Assembly: GCF_963974515.1 (NCBI RefSeq)
Contig: NZ_CAXBDD010000003.1
Coordinates: 1 to 64,000 of the forward strand
Source of the DNA: Sunxiuqinia sp963974515
GTDB taxonomy: Bacteria; Bacteroidota; Bacteroidia; Bacteroidales; Prolixibacteraceae
Length of the DNA stretch: 64,000 nucleotides
Direction: 5' to 3'
Shown here: one piece after another, positions 1-8,196 of the stretch
Position numbering within the stretch: the first letter of the stretch is position 1
Layout: every line of letters begins with the position of its first letter
Position numbers and translations under genes: made by a program
The notes under the pieces: model-generated
Seen by the model: the letters and a program-made list of their open reading frames with translations, nothing else
What the model was told of the DNA's origin: nothing
The model's database searches: none

Positions 1-55
1 GTAAAATATTTCCCCATCAGATCAGGATTGATTCCAGCTTCATTCTTTATTTTCT

Positions 56-63
56 TAGTTTTG
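56..63 (+). promoter_or_regulatory. Candidate -7 element of the recF promoter
   Basis: TAGTTTTG matches the Bacteroidota sigma-ABfr -7 consensus TAnnTTTG and ends 22 nt before the recF ATG, the same distance seen at several other genes in this window. A TTG at 28-30 could be the -33 element, but the 25-nt spacing is longer than usual. This is a motif match only. Confidence 0.4.
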
Positions 64-85
64 CTACTCAAATAGAAATTCACGC

Positions 86-1195
86 ATGCACATTCAGAAT
101 TTATCGCTGGTTAATTTTAAGAATTTCGAGGAAGCGGGTTTAAGCTTTTCGTCCAACCTGAACTGTTTTATCGGCAACAATGGAGCCGGAAAAACCAATT
201 TGATGGATGCCATTTATTACCTGTCGTTCTGCAAAAGTTTTTCCAATTCGGTTGACGGATTGAATATCAGGCATGACAACGATTTTTTTGTGATTCAGGG
301 AAAGTATCAGCGTTTAGATAATGAGGAGAATATTTATTGTGGATTGAAGCGCGGCCAAAAAAAACATTTTAAACGAAATAAGAAGGATTACAAAAGACTT
401 TCGGAGCACATTGGTTTGTTACCGTTGATTTTGATTACTCCTTCAGATAATGACCTGATTATGGGCGGTAGCGATGAGCGCCGACGCTTTCTTGATTCTT
501 TGATTTCGCAGTACGACCAGGTTTACCTGGACAACCTGATTCGGTATAACCGGGCTTTGCTGCAGCGAAATAAGCTGTTGAAGCATTTTGCTAGTGAACG
601 CTTTTTTAATGAGGAAAGCCTCAGCGTTTGGAGCGACCAGTTGGCTCATTACGGACAGTTGATTCATGAAAAGAGGATGGAGTACCTGGAAAAGTTCCAA
701 CCCATATTCCAGCATTACTACGAGCTGATTTCGTCGGGAAAAGAGCGTATTGAAATGGTGCACGAATCGACCCTTTATGAAGGCAATTTTGAGCAGCAGT
801 TGCAGGAATCGGTTGGAAAAGACCGCATGTTGCAATATACTTCGGTGGGAATTCATAAAGACGACATTCTTTTTAATCTCGGCGAATACCCGATTAAGAA
901 AATCGGTTCGCAGGGACAAAAGAAAACATACTTGGTGGCATTAAAGCTAGCCCAGTTCGACTTTATTAAGGAATTGGCAGAGATGACACCAATTTTGTTG
1001 CTGGATGATATTTTCGACAAGCTGGACAAACATCGGGTGAAACAAATCGTAAAGTTAGTTGCTGACGACCATTTTGGCCAGATTTTCATCACCGATACCA
1101 ATCGCGAGCATTTAGACCAGATGATTGCCGAAATTGATGCTGATTATAAAATTTTTCAGGTGGTTGACGGAACGGTAAACGAAGTTAAAAAATGA
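86..1195 (+). CDS. recF: DNA replication and repair protein RecF
   Basis: RecF is a cytoplasmic SMC-like ATPase that helps load RecA at gapped DNA and replication forks (family knowledge). The 369-residue protein has the usual family length. The N-terminus carries a Walker A motif, GNNGAGKT, at about residues 30-37. The C-terminus has the ABC-type Walker B LLLDDIFDKLD with its conserved acidic residues. Between them lie the helical arms. The ATG at 86 fits the conserved start and lies 22 nt after a good -7 motif. Its stop overlaps the next start as ATGA, so the DUF721 gene is translationally coupled. Identification is firm. Confidence 0.96.
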   Translation: MHIQNLSLVNFKNFEEAGLSFSSNLNCFIGNNGAGKTNLMDAIYYLSFCKSFSNSVDGLNIRHDNDFFVIQGKYQRLDNEENIYCGLKRGQKKHFKRNKKDYKRLSEHIGLLPLILITPSDNDLIMGGSDERRRFLDSLISQYDQVYLDNLIRYNRALLQRNKLLKHFASERFFNEESLSVWSDQLAHYGQLIHEKRMEYLEKFQPIFQHYYELISSGKERIEMVHESTLYEGNFEQQLQESVGKDRMLQYTSVGIHKDDILFNLGEYPIKKIGSQGQKKTYLVALKLAQFDFIKELAEMTPILLLDDIFDKLDKHRVKQIVKLVADDHFGQIFITDTNREHLDQMIAEIDADYKIFQVVDGTVNEVKK

Positions 1196-1482
1196 GACGA
1201 AGCAACACACAAAAACTAAGCGATGTACTCAAAGATTACATTGAGGAAAATAAATTGCACAAGAAACTGACCGAAGTCGATTTGATTGCTTCGTGGGAGA
1301 AAGTGGTGGGACGAACTATTGCTCGCTATACGGAGTCGCTTCGAATAAGCAACGGCACTTTGTTTGTGAAAACCAGTTCGCCGGCTTTGCGTAGCGAATT
1401 AGTTATGATGAAACAGCAATTGAAAACCCGCTTGAACGAACAAGCCGGTGAGGCAATTGTAAAAGATATTGTGTTTCGCTAA
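1192..1482 (+). CDS. DUF721 domain protein (DciA-like)
   Basis: A small 96-residue protein of the DUF721 family. DUF721 proteins include DciA, the ancestral loader or regulator of the replicative helicase DnaB, and often sit next to recF, dnaA or gyrB. Here the start overlaps the recF stop by four bases (ATGA), consistent with co-translation. The conserved KH-like core is recognisable (TEVDLIASWEKVVG, followed by LFVKTSSPALRSEL). There is no extra domain. A role in replication is inferred from the family and from coupling to recF. The gene converges on ndk and the two stop codons share the bases CTAA at 1479-1482. Confidence 0.82.
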   Translation: MRRSNTQKLSDVLKDYIEENKLHKKLTEVDLIASWEKVVGRTIARYTESLRISNGTLFVKTSSPALRSELVMMKQQLKTRLNEQAGEAIVKDIVFR

Positions 1483-1898
1483 TACCGCTCGAGCTTAGAA
1501 AAGAAAAAGTCGCTTTCAATTTGTGCATTTTCATCGCTGTCAGAACCATGGACAGCATTGTGCGATTTCGACTCCGCATACAATTTCCGGATGGTTCCTT
1601 CTTCGGCATCAGCCGGATCAGTGGCTCCAATCAACTTTCTAAAATCATTAACAGCATTTTCTTTTTCAAGAATCATGGCTACGATGGGGCCTGAACTCAT
1701 AAAAGTTGTTAAATCTTCATAAAAGGGTTTGTCCTTGTGTACGGCGTAAAACTCACCAGCCTGATCTTTAGTGAGCTGAGTCATTTTTATAGCGCGGACC
1801 TTAAAGCCTGAATCGGTGATTTTCTGAATAATTGGTCCTGTAAAGTTGTGTTCAACGGCAACGGGCTTTATTATAGTAAGTGTTTGGTTATCATTCAT
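1479..1898 (-). CDS. ndk: Nucleoside diphosphate kinase
   Basis: Transfers the gamma phosphate from ATP to nucleoside diphosphates through a phospho-histidine, balancing the NTP and dNTP pools. The 139-residue length is standard. The N-terminal TLTIIKP strand and the active-site motif NAVHGSDS, with the catalytic His at about residue 117, are intact. The gene is monocistronic on the minus strand. Its stop (TAG) overlaps the stop of the convergent DUF721 gene by four bases. The divergent neighbour is the DHH phosphoesterase. I found no clear -7 motif for this strand. Confidence 0.96.
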   Translation of the reverse strand: MNDNQTLTIIKPVAVEHNFTGPIIQKITDSGFKVRAIKMTQLTKDQAGEFYAVHKDKPFYEDLTTFMSSGPIVAMILEKENAVNDFRKLIGATDPADAEEGTIRKLYAESKSHNAVHGSDSDENAQIESDFFFSKLERY

Positions 1899-1982
1899 TT
1901 TAATTTATTTTTTGGAAGTGAAACACACCAAACGAATTTAGAAAATAAATTAACTAAAAGTAAATGCAGGATGCATTATTTT

Positions 1983-1990
1983 TATATTTG
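1983..1990 (+). promoter_or_regulatory. Candidate -7 element upstream of the DHH phosphoesterase
   Basis: TATATTTG is an exact TAnnTTTG match and ends 24 nt before the TTG start at 2015. No convincing -33 TTG lies upstream. Its position supports the assigned start. Confidence 0.4.
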
Positions 1991-2014
1991 TACTCGAATT
2001 GAAAAAAAATCGTC

Positions 2015-3055
2015 TTGAAAGAACTTGATATAGAAATAATTAAATCATTTAGAGAACTGATTTCCAAGCCAAATCAGAAGGTTCTTATCTTACCTCATGT
2101 CAATCCGGATGGTGATGCTGTGGGGTCGGCACTGGGGCTTTCACGCGTGTTGAAGAACTCAGGAATTCTGGTTGAGGTGATTTCTGTGAACGATTACCCG
2201 GAATTTTATTATTGGATGGCCGGCCATGAGCAGGTGACATTTTATTCGAAGAAACCCAAGAAAATCAGGCAGCTTTTTCAGGAATCTGATCTGTTAATCT
2301 GCCTTGATTTTAATCATATGTCGCGAACCGGCGATTTGAAATCGTTGGTTGAGAATTATGCGAAGCCCCGTGTTTTGATCGATCATCACCCTTATCCACA
2401 GGACTTTCCGGATGTACTGATTTCGCACCCGGAATGTTCATCGACTGCCGAGTTGGTTTATCACGTGCTCAGGGCAATGGATTTTGAAAAGTATCTCGAC
2501 CGCGAAGCAGCCGAGGCTTTGTTTTGCGGCATCATGACCGACACCGGATCGTTCGATTACAATGTCTCTGATCCGCAAACGTTTCAAACGGTGGGTGAGC
2601 TTTTGAAATTTGGGATTGATCAGGATTACATTCACGCAAAGGTTTTTGACAATTATTCAGCCGACCGTATGCGCTTGTTGGGTTACTGTTTAAACGAGTG
2701 CATGGAGGTTTTTCCGGAATATCATGCCGCGGTGATGTATTTGTCGAAAGAAACCCAGAAAAAATTTAACTTTGTCCCCGGCGATAGCGAAGGCTTTGTT
2801 AATTATCCTTTGTCAATCAAGGGAATTCACTTTAGTACGCTCTTCACAGAGCGGGATGACATGGTGAAAGCTTCGTTCCGATCGAAAGGCGAATTTCCCG
2901 CCAATGAGTTTGCTTCCGAAAATTTTAATGGCGGAGGACATCGCAACGCAGCTGGAGGAGAGGTTTATGGATCATTAACGGAAACGCTGGATCGATACCG
3001 CAAACTATTGCCGGCTTATCAGGAATTGTTGGTTAAAACAAAATCAAAAGGATGA
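2015..3055 (+). CDS. DHH/DHHA1 family phosphoesterase (NrnA-like oligoribonuclease / pAp phosphatase)
   Basis: A 346-residue DHH-superfamily phosphoesterase. Family members such as NrnA degrade short RNA oligonucleotides and dephosphorylate 3'-phosphoadenosine 5'-phosphate using two Mn ions. Metal-ligand motifs are in order: HVNPDGDAVGS near the N-terminus, CLDFNHMSRTGD, the signature LIDHHPYP, and the DHHA1 substrate-binding loop NGGGHRNAAGG near the C-terminus. The start is a TTG: there is no ATG before the conserved N-terminal strand, and an exact -7 motif lies 24 nt upstream. It overlaps the following FKBP lipoprotein gene by four bases. Whether its substrate is nanoRNA, pAp or a cyclic dinucleotide cannot be told from sequence. 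Confidence 0.88.
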   Translation: MKELDIEIIKSFRELISKPNQKVLILPHVNPDGDAVGSALGLSRVLKNSGILVEVISVNDYPEFYYWMAGHEQVTFYSKKPKKIRQLFQESDLLICLDFNHMSRTGDLKSLVENYAKPRVLIDHHPYPQDFPDVLISHPECSSTAELVYHVLRAMDFEKYLDREAAEALFCGIMTDTGSFDYNVSDPQTFQTVGELLKFGIDQDYIHAKVFDNYSADRMRLLGYCLNECMEVFPEYHAAVMYLSKETQKKFNFVPGDSEGFVNYPLSIKGIHFSTLFTERDDMVKASFRSKGEFPANEFASENFNGGGHRNAAGGEVYGSLTETLDRYRKLLPAYQELLVKTKSKG

Positions 3056-3570
3056 AACAAATGAAACGGATCAAATTTTTACTCATAGCAATTGTATTAA
3101 TTGCCGCTTACTCGTGCTTCGACGATCCCGTGGAGCAAGAGCAAATTGATTATACGCCGGCACGCGAAGCGGCACTGTTGGCCGAATATATCGATACGCT
3201 GGAGGAACGTGATTATAATGTGGATACTGCAGCAGTTGGAATTTACTATGTCATAGCTGAAACCGGCGAGGGGGCCTATGTTCAGGTCGGCGATTCAATC
3301 GGTATCGAATATACTGGATTCATACCCGAGAATGGGTATGTTTTTGATACTTCGGCCAAGCATTATGTCAACGGACTTTGGAAATTCAGGTACATTCCGG
3401 GAGAAGGTTTAATTCCTGGTTTTGAGGCTGCTTTGTCGTTATTGAATGAAGGCACTGAAGGCTTGTTTATTATCCCTTCCGGCATGGCTTATGGAGCAAC
3501 TGGTTCAGGAGCAATTCCCCCTTATACCACCATTGCCTTTCAAATTAAACTTGTTGCGATTTACGAATAA
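3052..3570 (+). CDS. FKBP-type peptidyl-prolyl isomerase lipoprotein
   Basis: An exported 172-residue protein with a lipoprotein signal (hydrophobic stretch ending in the lipobox AAYSC) followed by a linker and a C-terminal FKBP domain at about residues 60-172. GDSIGIEYTGF, LIPGFEAALSLL and IPSGMAYGATGSGAIPPYTT are classical FKBP segments. Such proteins catalyse proline cis-trans isomerisation during folding of envelope proteins. The start overlaps the DHH gene stop (ATGA) and a second FKBP lipoprotein follows 17 nt later, so the three genes form an operon ended by the terminator at 4115-4142. The relation to the gliding-associated GldI family is one of resemblance only. Confidence 0.9.
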   Translation: MKQMKRIKFLLIAIVLIAAYSCFDDPVEQEQIDYTPAREAALLAEYIDTLEERDYNVDTAAVGIYYVIAETGEGAYVQVGDSIGIEYTGFIPENGYVFDTSAKHYVNGLWKFRYIPGEGLIPGFEAALSLLNEGTEGLFIIPSGMAYGATGSGAIPPYTTIAFQIKLVAIYE

Positions 3571-3587
3571 AACGATAGCATAGACAG

Positions 3588-4109
3588 ATGAAAAAAATAT
3601 TATTCTTTTTGACGACCATCGGATCAGTGATCTTTCTAACTGTTTCGTGCGGAAATGACGGACTTGACCTGGAAAAATTACGGGCAGAGGAACTTGCTAA
3701 ATTAGATGCATTTATAGAGGCCAACGAGATTACCGTTGAGCCTACCGCGTCGGGGATGTACTATATTGAAGAGCTCAAAGGTACTGGTGACACCATTAAG
3801 CCGGGCGACCGGGTGAAAATATATTATACCGGTATGTTTATCGACAGCACTTTGTTTGATGCGACTTCTCCTTATGAACCTTTCGAATTTGTTGTCGGGA
3901 GTTCGGATGTCATTACAGGAATGAGTGAAGGGATTACCTACATGACCCAGGGCGGCAAAGCTACCTTGATTATTCCTTCGAATCTGGCTTATGGTGCAAC
4001 TAACAATACCACTCTTGGTATTCCGCGCTTTTCGACCCTGATATTTGATGTGGAAGTGTATAAGCATTATAAATTGTCGGATACACAAAACAACTCAGAA
4101 GACGAATAA
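3588..4109 (+). CDS. FKBP-type peptidyl-prolyl isomerase lipoprotein (second copy)
   Basis: A 173-residue lipoprotein with lipobox TVSC and a C-terminal FKBP domain (GDRVKIYYTGMF, ITGMSEGITYM, IPSNLAYGATNNTT). It is a paralogue of the preceding gene with the same layout, most likely from tandem duplication followed by divergence. Both should sit in the periplasm or on the inner leaflet of the outer membrane as envelope folding helpers. The C-terminal tail is acidic and asparagine-rich. An intrinsic terminator starts six bases after the stop. Confidence 0.9.
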   Translation: MKKILFFLTTIGSVIFLTVSCGNDGLDLEKLRAEELAKLDAFIEANEITVEPTASGMYYIEELKGTGDTIKPGDRVKIYYTGMFIDSTLFDATSPYEPFEFVVGSSDVITGMSEGITYMTQGGKATLIIPSNLAYGATNNTTLGIPRFSTLIFDVEVYKHYKLSDTQNNSEDE

Positions 4110-4114
4110 ATGAA

Positions 4115-4142
4115 AGCCCGCTTGTGCGGGTTTTGTTTTTTT
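4115..4142 (+). terminator. Intrinsic terminator after the DHH-FKBP-FKBP operon
   Basis: A five-base GC stem (CCCGC 4117-4121, GCGGG 4126-4130) with a TTGT loop is followed by a long T-run at 4131-4142. The next gene starts only five bases after the T-run. Confidence 0.85.
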
Positions 4143-4146
4143 ACAG

Positions 4147-5232
4147 ATGCTAAGTCAACGAGTACAACTTCTAAAAAAACTATTGCCCGGGTTTATTCCG
4201 CTTTTTGTTTTTATAGCGGTGGATGAAATTTGGGGAACCAAGGCCGGATTGATGGCAGCATTGGCGATCGGTTCTGTCGAGTTGGTTTGGATCGGTATCC
4301 GGGAAAAACGCTTCGACCGCTTTGTATTGTTCGACACGATCCTTTTGCTGGTTTTGGGTGGAGTTTCAATCGTTTTGGATAACGACATCTTTTTTAAGAT
4401 GAAACCGGCGCTCATAGAATTGATACTTTGTGCGATTCTTGCTGTTTCAGCTTTTTCAAGGTTGAATATTGTTGGCCTAATGAGCAAACGATACCTAAAG
4501 GATATGGTCATCGATGATGGGCAAATGAATCGGATGCGAGCCAGTTTGAGGCTCATGTTTGTTATCTTTTCGGGCCATACCTTACTTGTATTTTACGCTG
4601 CATTTTATTTGTCGAGTGAGGCCTGGGCGTTTATCAGCGGGGGTCTGTTTTACATCCTTTTTGGAGTCGTTTTCGGCATTGAATTTTTGAGACACAGGAA
4701 GTCTCAATCAAAAGTGCAAATTGCACTGGATGAGGAAGAAATGTTGCCGCTCGTCAACGAAGAGGGACAAGTGGTTGGAAAAGCGCCTCGTTCAGCATGC
4801 CACAACGGACAGAAGCTGCTGCACCCGGTGGTTCACCTGCACGTGTTGAATCGCCAGGGTGCTATTTACCTGCAAAAACGCCCCATGAATAAGTTGGTAC
4901 AGCCTGGCAAGTGGGACACGGCCGTTGGCGGGCATGTGGCTTTTGGCGAAGATGTGCATCTTAGCTTAAAGCGCGAAGCCTGGGAAGAAATAGGACTTAA
5001 GGACTTTTCTGCGAAACTGGCTAAACAATACGTTTGGGAAAGTGCGTTGGAACGTGAATTGGTGTTTGTGTTTATTACGCATGACTTTAAAGGAATACAG
5101 CTTCATTCCGAAGAGGTAGAAGAAGGCCGTTTCTGGACGAGAAACCAGATTGTGAAAAATATGGGAAAAGGCATCTTCACTCCAAATTTTGAGCATGAAT
5201 GTCATCTGTTGTTCAACCTAAATGATCATTAA
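4147..5232 (+). CDS. Fusion of an IspZ/YciB-like membrane domain and a NUDIX hydrolase
   Basis: A 361-residue two-part protein. Residues 1-185 form a five- to six-helix membrane domain whose start (LLPGFIPLFVFIAVDEIWG, then an alternating hydrophobic pattern) resembles the intracellular septation protein IspZ/YciB. Residues 195-361 are a NUDIX hydrolase with a perfect Nudix box: G262-x5-E268, then REAWEEIGL at 276-284. Its flanks (EEGQVVGKAPRS, HPVVHLHVLNRQG) look like the IPP-isomerase/YfcD type of NUDIX. NUDIX enzymes hydrolyse nucleoside-diphosphate-linked compounds; the substrate here is unknown. The ATG directly follows the terminator of the previous operon with no room for a promoter between them, so transcription must read through or start inside the upstream gene. 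Confidence 0.78.
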   Translation: MLSQRVQLLKKLLPGFIPLFVFIAVDEIWGTKAGLMAALAIGSVELVWIGIREKRFDRFVLFDTILLLVLGGVSIVLDNDIFFKMKPALIELILCAILAVSAFSRLNIVGLMSKRYLKDMVIDDGQMNRMRASLRLMFVIFSGHTLLVFYAAFYLSSEAWAFISGGLFYILFGVVFGIEFLRHRKSQSKVQIALDEEEMLPLVNEEGQVVGKAPRSACHNGQKLLHPVVHLHVLNRQGAIYLQKRPMNKLVQPGKWDTAVGGHVAFGEDVHLSLKREAWEEIGLKDFSAKLAKQYVWESALERELVFVFITHDFKGIQLHSEEVEEGRFWTRNQIVKNMGKGIFTPNFEHECHLLFNLNDH

Positions 5233-5399
5233 GCGGTCAGGTTCTGATCCAATTGCTGTGTTTAGATTCTTTTGAATCGCATACTTCAATCAGGCATTTT
5301 AAGCGAATTGGTTTCTGTTGTTCTTATCAATATTTATTTCTGCGGAATAAGGCAGCCCGCTCAAAAACCATTATCTTCGTTTCCCAAATTTTCCAAGAC

Positions 5400-7535
5400 A
5401 TGAACACACAACTCATTCAGCGCATCGCTGATCAACTTCAATTACCATTTCTTCAGGTTCAAAATACAATTGGTCTTCTGGACGAAGGTGCTACGGTTCC
5501 TTTTATTTCGCGGTATCGAAAGGAAATGACGGGTAGTCTTGATGAAGTTCAGATCGGAGATATCAAGGACGAAAAGGCTCGGTTGGAAGAACTGGTTAAG
5601 CGAAAGGAGACGATTCTAAAAACTATTGAGGAACAAGATCTGCTCTCCAGTGAGTTGAAGACCCGGATTGACCAATGCTTTGATGCGACTGAATTGGAGG
5701 ATATTTACCTGCCTTACAAACCCAAAAGAAAGACCAAAGCTTTGGTTGCTCGTGAAAAAGGCCTGGAGCCTCTGGCAAAAATTTTAATGAAGCAGCAGGA
5801 GCGTGATGTGGAAAGCCGGGCGATCGCATTTGTGACGGGGGAGGTGGAATCGGCGGATGAGGCACTTGCCGGAGCCCGTGATATTATTGCCGAGTGGGTG
5901 AGTGAAAACGAGAAAGCGCGGAACATGGTTCGTCGGGCTTTTGAACTGAAAGCCACAATCAAAAGTAAAGTTGTGAAAGGAAAAGACGAGGAGGGCGAAA
6001 AGTATCGCGATTATTTTGATTGGGAGGAGCCGTTAAAACGTTGCCCGTCACACCGGTTACTAGCTATGCGAAGGGGCGAGAACGAAGGTGTTTTGCGGAT
6101 TTCTATTGGCCCGGAAGAAGCGGATATCTTGGAGCGTTTAAACCGTTTTTTTGTCCGGTCTGAAAATGCTTGCGGAGAGCAAGTTCAGCAAGCCGTAAAA
6201 GACAGTTATAAGCGCCTGCTATCGTCGGCTATTGAAACAGAATTTGCCCAAGCTTCCAAATTGAGAGCGGATCGTGAAGCAATTCAGGTTTTTGCTGAAA
6301 ATTTGCGGCAACTGCTGTTGGCAGCCCCTCTTGGACAAAAACGGGTGTTGGCTATCGATCCGGGTTATCGCACTGGCTGCAAGCTGGTTTGTTTGGATGA
6401 GCAGGGGAATCTGCTGCACAACGAAACCATTTACCCCAACAAACCGCAGGAAGAGACCAAGCAGGCTGCCCGTAAAATTACTTCGCTGGTAGGCGCCTAC
6501 CATATTGATGCCATCGCCATTGGAAATGGGACGGCTAGTCGCGAAACAGAACACTTCATCAAAAAGTTGCGCTACGACCGCGATATCAAAGTGTTTGTGG
6601 TTTCAGAAGATGGCGCATCCATTTATTCAGCCTCTAAAGTGGCACGTGAGGAATTCCCCAGCTATGATGTCACCGTGCGTGGGGCCGTTTCCATAGGCCG
6701 CCGCCTGATGGATCCACTGGCCGAGTTGGTTAAAATTGATCCCAAGTCAATCGGGGTGGGGCAGTACCAGCATGATGTGGATCAAAAATTATTGAAGAAC
6801 AGCTTGGACACTGTTGTTGAACTCGCGGTAAATAAGGTGGGAGTCAATGTGAATACCGCCTCAAAACATCTATTGACCTACATTTCGGGACTAGGGCCGC
6901 AGCTGGCGCAAAACATGGTGGATTATCGGAAGGACAACGGAGCCTTCGGTTCACGGAAAGAATTGCTCAAAGTTCCCCGTATGGGTGCCAAAGCTTATGA
7001 GCAGGCTGCTGGTTTTCTGCGGATTCCTGAAGCAAAGAATCCACTCGACAATTCGGCCGTGCATCCTGAATCGTACCACATTGCAGAGCAAATGGCCAAA
7101 GATTTAAATTGTACTATAACTGAACTGATGCAATCAGCAGAACTGCAACAGAAAATCAATCTTGAAAACTACCGTGCAGAGTTTGTCGGACTTCCCACGT
7201 TGAAAGATATTCAGGCCGAATTAGCGAAACCGGGGCGTGACCCGCGTAAAAACATCAAAGTATTTGAATTTGCTGAAGGTATTTTTAAAATTGAAGACTT
7301 GCACGAAGGGATGGTTTTGCCGGGTATCGTGACCAACATAACCAAGTTTGGCGCCTTTGTTGATGTAGGGGTCAAGCAGGATGGGCTGGTGCATATTTCG
7401 CAACTGGCCAATCGTTTTATTAGCGACCCAAACGAAGTGGTTAAACTACATGAACATGTGAAGGTAAAAGTCACCGATGTGGACATCGCTCGAAAACGAA
7501 TCCAGCTGAGTTTGAAAGATGTGGAGCAGGCTTAG
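5400..7535 (+). CDS. tex: Transcription accessory protein Tex (S1 RNA-binding)
   Basis: A 711-residue Tex/YhgF protein, an RNA-binding factor related to eukaryotic Spt6. Features in order: N-terminal helical HtH-like domain (ATVPFISRYRKEMTG is diagnostic), YqgF RNase-H-like domain (VLAIDPGYRTGCKL), helix-hairpin-helix region (LTYISGLGPQLAQNMVDYR), and a C-terminal S1 domain (GMVLPGIVTNITKFGAFVDVG). I start it at the ATG at 5400 because homologues begin here; the frame is open 49 codons further up but with non-family sequence. A one-mismatch -7 motif (TATCTTCG, 5372-5379) lies 20 nt upstream. It converges on the pspC gene, with overlapping stops. Confidence 0.94.
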   Translation: MNTQLIQRIADQLQLPFLQVQNTIGLLDEGATVPFISRYRKEMTGSLDEVQIGDIKDEKARLEELVKRKETILKTIEEQDLLSSELKTRIDQCFDATELEDIYLPYKPKRKTKALVAREKGLEPLAKILMKQQERDVESRAIAFVTGEVESADEALAGARDIIAEWVSENEKARNMVRRAFELKATIKSKVVKGKDEEGEKYRDYFDWEEPLKRCPSHRLLAMRRGENEGVLRISIGPEEADILERLNRFFVRSENACGEQVQQAVKDSYKRLLSSAIETEFAQASKLRADREAIQVFAENLRQLLLAAPLGQKRVLAIDPGYRTGCKLVCLDEQGNLLHNETIYPNKPQEETKQAARKITSLVGAYHIDAIAIGNGTASRETEHFIKKLRYDRDIKVFVVSEDGASIYSASKVAREEFPSYDVTVRGAVSIGRRLMDPLAELVKIDPKSIGVGQYQHDVDQKLLKNSLDTVVELAVNKVGVNVNTASKHLLTYISGLGPQLAQNMVDYRKDNGAFGSRKELLKVPRMGAKAYEQAAGFLRIPEAKNPLDNSAVHPESYHIAEQMAKDLNCTITELMQSAELQQKINLENYRAEFVGLPTLKDIQAELAKPGRDPRKNIKVFEFAEGIFKIEDLHEGMVLPGIVTNITKFGAFVDVGVKQDGLVHISQLANRFISDPNEVVKLHEHVKVKVTDVDIARKRIQLSLKDVEQA

Positions 7536-7738
7536 CTTCGCGGTGGAATGAAAATCCAGCAAATTAGGTAAATCAAAAGTCCCGGAAATCCGGCACTTAA
7601 GATTGACACGACGACATAAATCACTCGCAACAAAGAAGGATCAATATCAAAATACTCAGCAAATCCGGCTAAAACACCGGCAATCATCTTATTGCTTGAC
7701 CGGGTTAAGCGCTTTTTTGGGCTGTCGTTTGTCTCCAT
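7532..7738 (-). CDS. PspC domain membrane protein
   Basis: A 68-residue protein made of a short charged N-terminus and one PspC domain (NKMIAGVLAGFAEYFDIDP, then a hydrophobic segment ending in WIFIPP). PspC proteins belong to or resemble the phage-shock envelope-stress system. This is the short stand-alone form common in Bacteroidota, with no fused domain. It lies five bases downstream of the small acidic protein at 7744-7992 and is probably co-transcribed with it. Its stop overlaps that of tex on the other strand. Confidence 0.85.
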   Translation of the reverse strand: METNDSPKKRLTRSSNKMIAGVLAGFAEYFDIDPSLLRVIYVVVSILSAGFPGLLIYLICWIFIPPRS

Positions 7739-7743
7739 AGCAC

Positions 7744-7992
7744 TTAATCTTCTTCATCAAATAGATTTTCCTGGCTTTCAAATTCAGCTTCCAGGTATTC
7801 TTCAGCGTCTTCCAATAGTTGTTTAATAAGCTCTTTGGAGTCAGGCTCTTCGCTTAGCCAGTGAATCTCCTGGTTTGACCAGAAATCTTCGATGTCGCTT
7901 TCAACAATGAATTTAGGTTCTTCGGTGTGCACTACGAAAATGGTGTCGGGTGTTTCCTGAGAATTATCTGCAAGTAGGAATTTTGGTAACAT
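7744..7992 (-). CDS. Small acidic conserved-looking protein
   Basis: An 82-residue, strongly acidic cytoplasmic protein with no signal or membrane segment. I do not recognise a named family. The N-terminus (LADNSQETPDTIFVVHTEEPKFIVE) looks like a short beta-rich fold and the C-terminus is a Glu-rich helix. It is supported as a gene by an exact -7 motif 25 nt upstream and by its tight spacing (five bases) to pspC. A shared role with pspC is guilt by association only. Confidence 0.7.
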   Translation of the reverse strand: MLPKFLLADNSQETPDTIFVVHTEEPKFIVESDIEDFWSNQEIHWLSEEPDSKELIKQLLEDAEEYLEAEFESQENLFDEED

Positions 7993-8017
7993 AGCTTCTT
8001 TCTTTATTATTTGTAAG

Positions 8018-8025
8018 CAAATTTA
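8018..8025 (-). promoter_or_regulatory. Candidate -7 element for the 7992-7532 operon
   Basis: On the minus strand this reads TAAATTTG, an exact TAnnTTTG match, 25 nt before the ATG at 7992. No obvious -33 TTG. Confidence 0.45.
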
Positions 8026-8196
8026 TGGAAAAAACTGAATGTTATTCAGCTTTTTTGTGAGTTTTTTTAGATTAAAATATTGACGGAAATCACTTCTTTA
8101 AAGTTGTGAAATGAAAGAAAAACTGGCGAATGTGCTTTTAAATTTTAACAGAAGAAAACGATGTGTTATTTTAGCTACCTGATTTAAGCGGACACT

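Noticed and set aside
443..919. 158-codon frame antisense to recF
   Set aside because: Shadow of recF; no start signals and no domain.
5253..5399. A 49-residue N-terminal extension of Tex
   Set aside because: The extension has no family similarity, and homologues start at the ATG at 5400 with MNTQLIQRIADQL.
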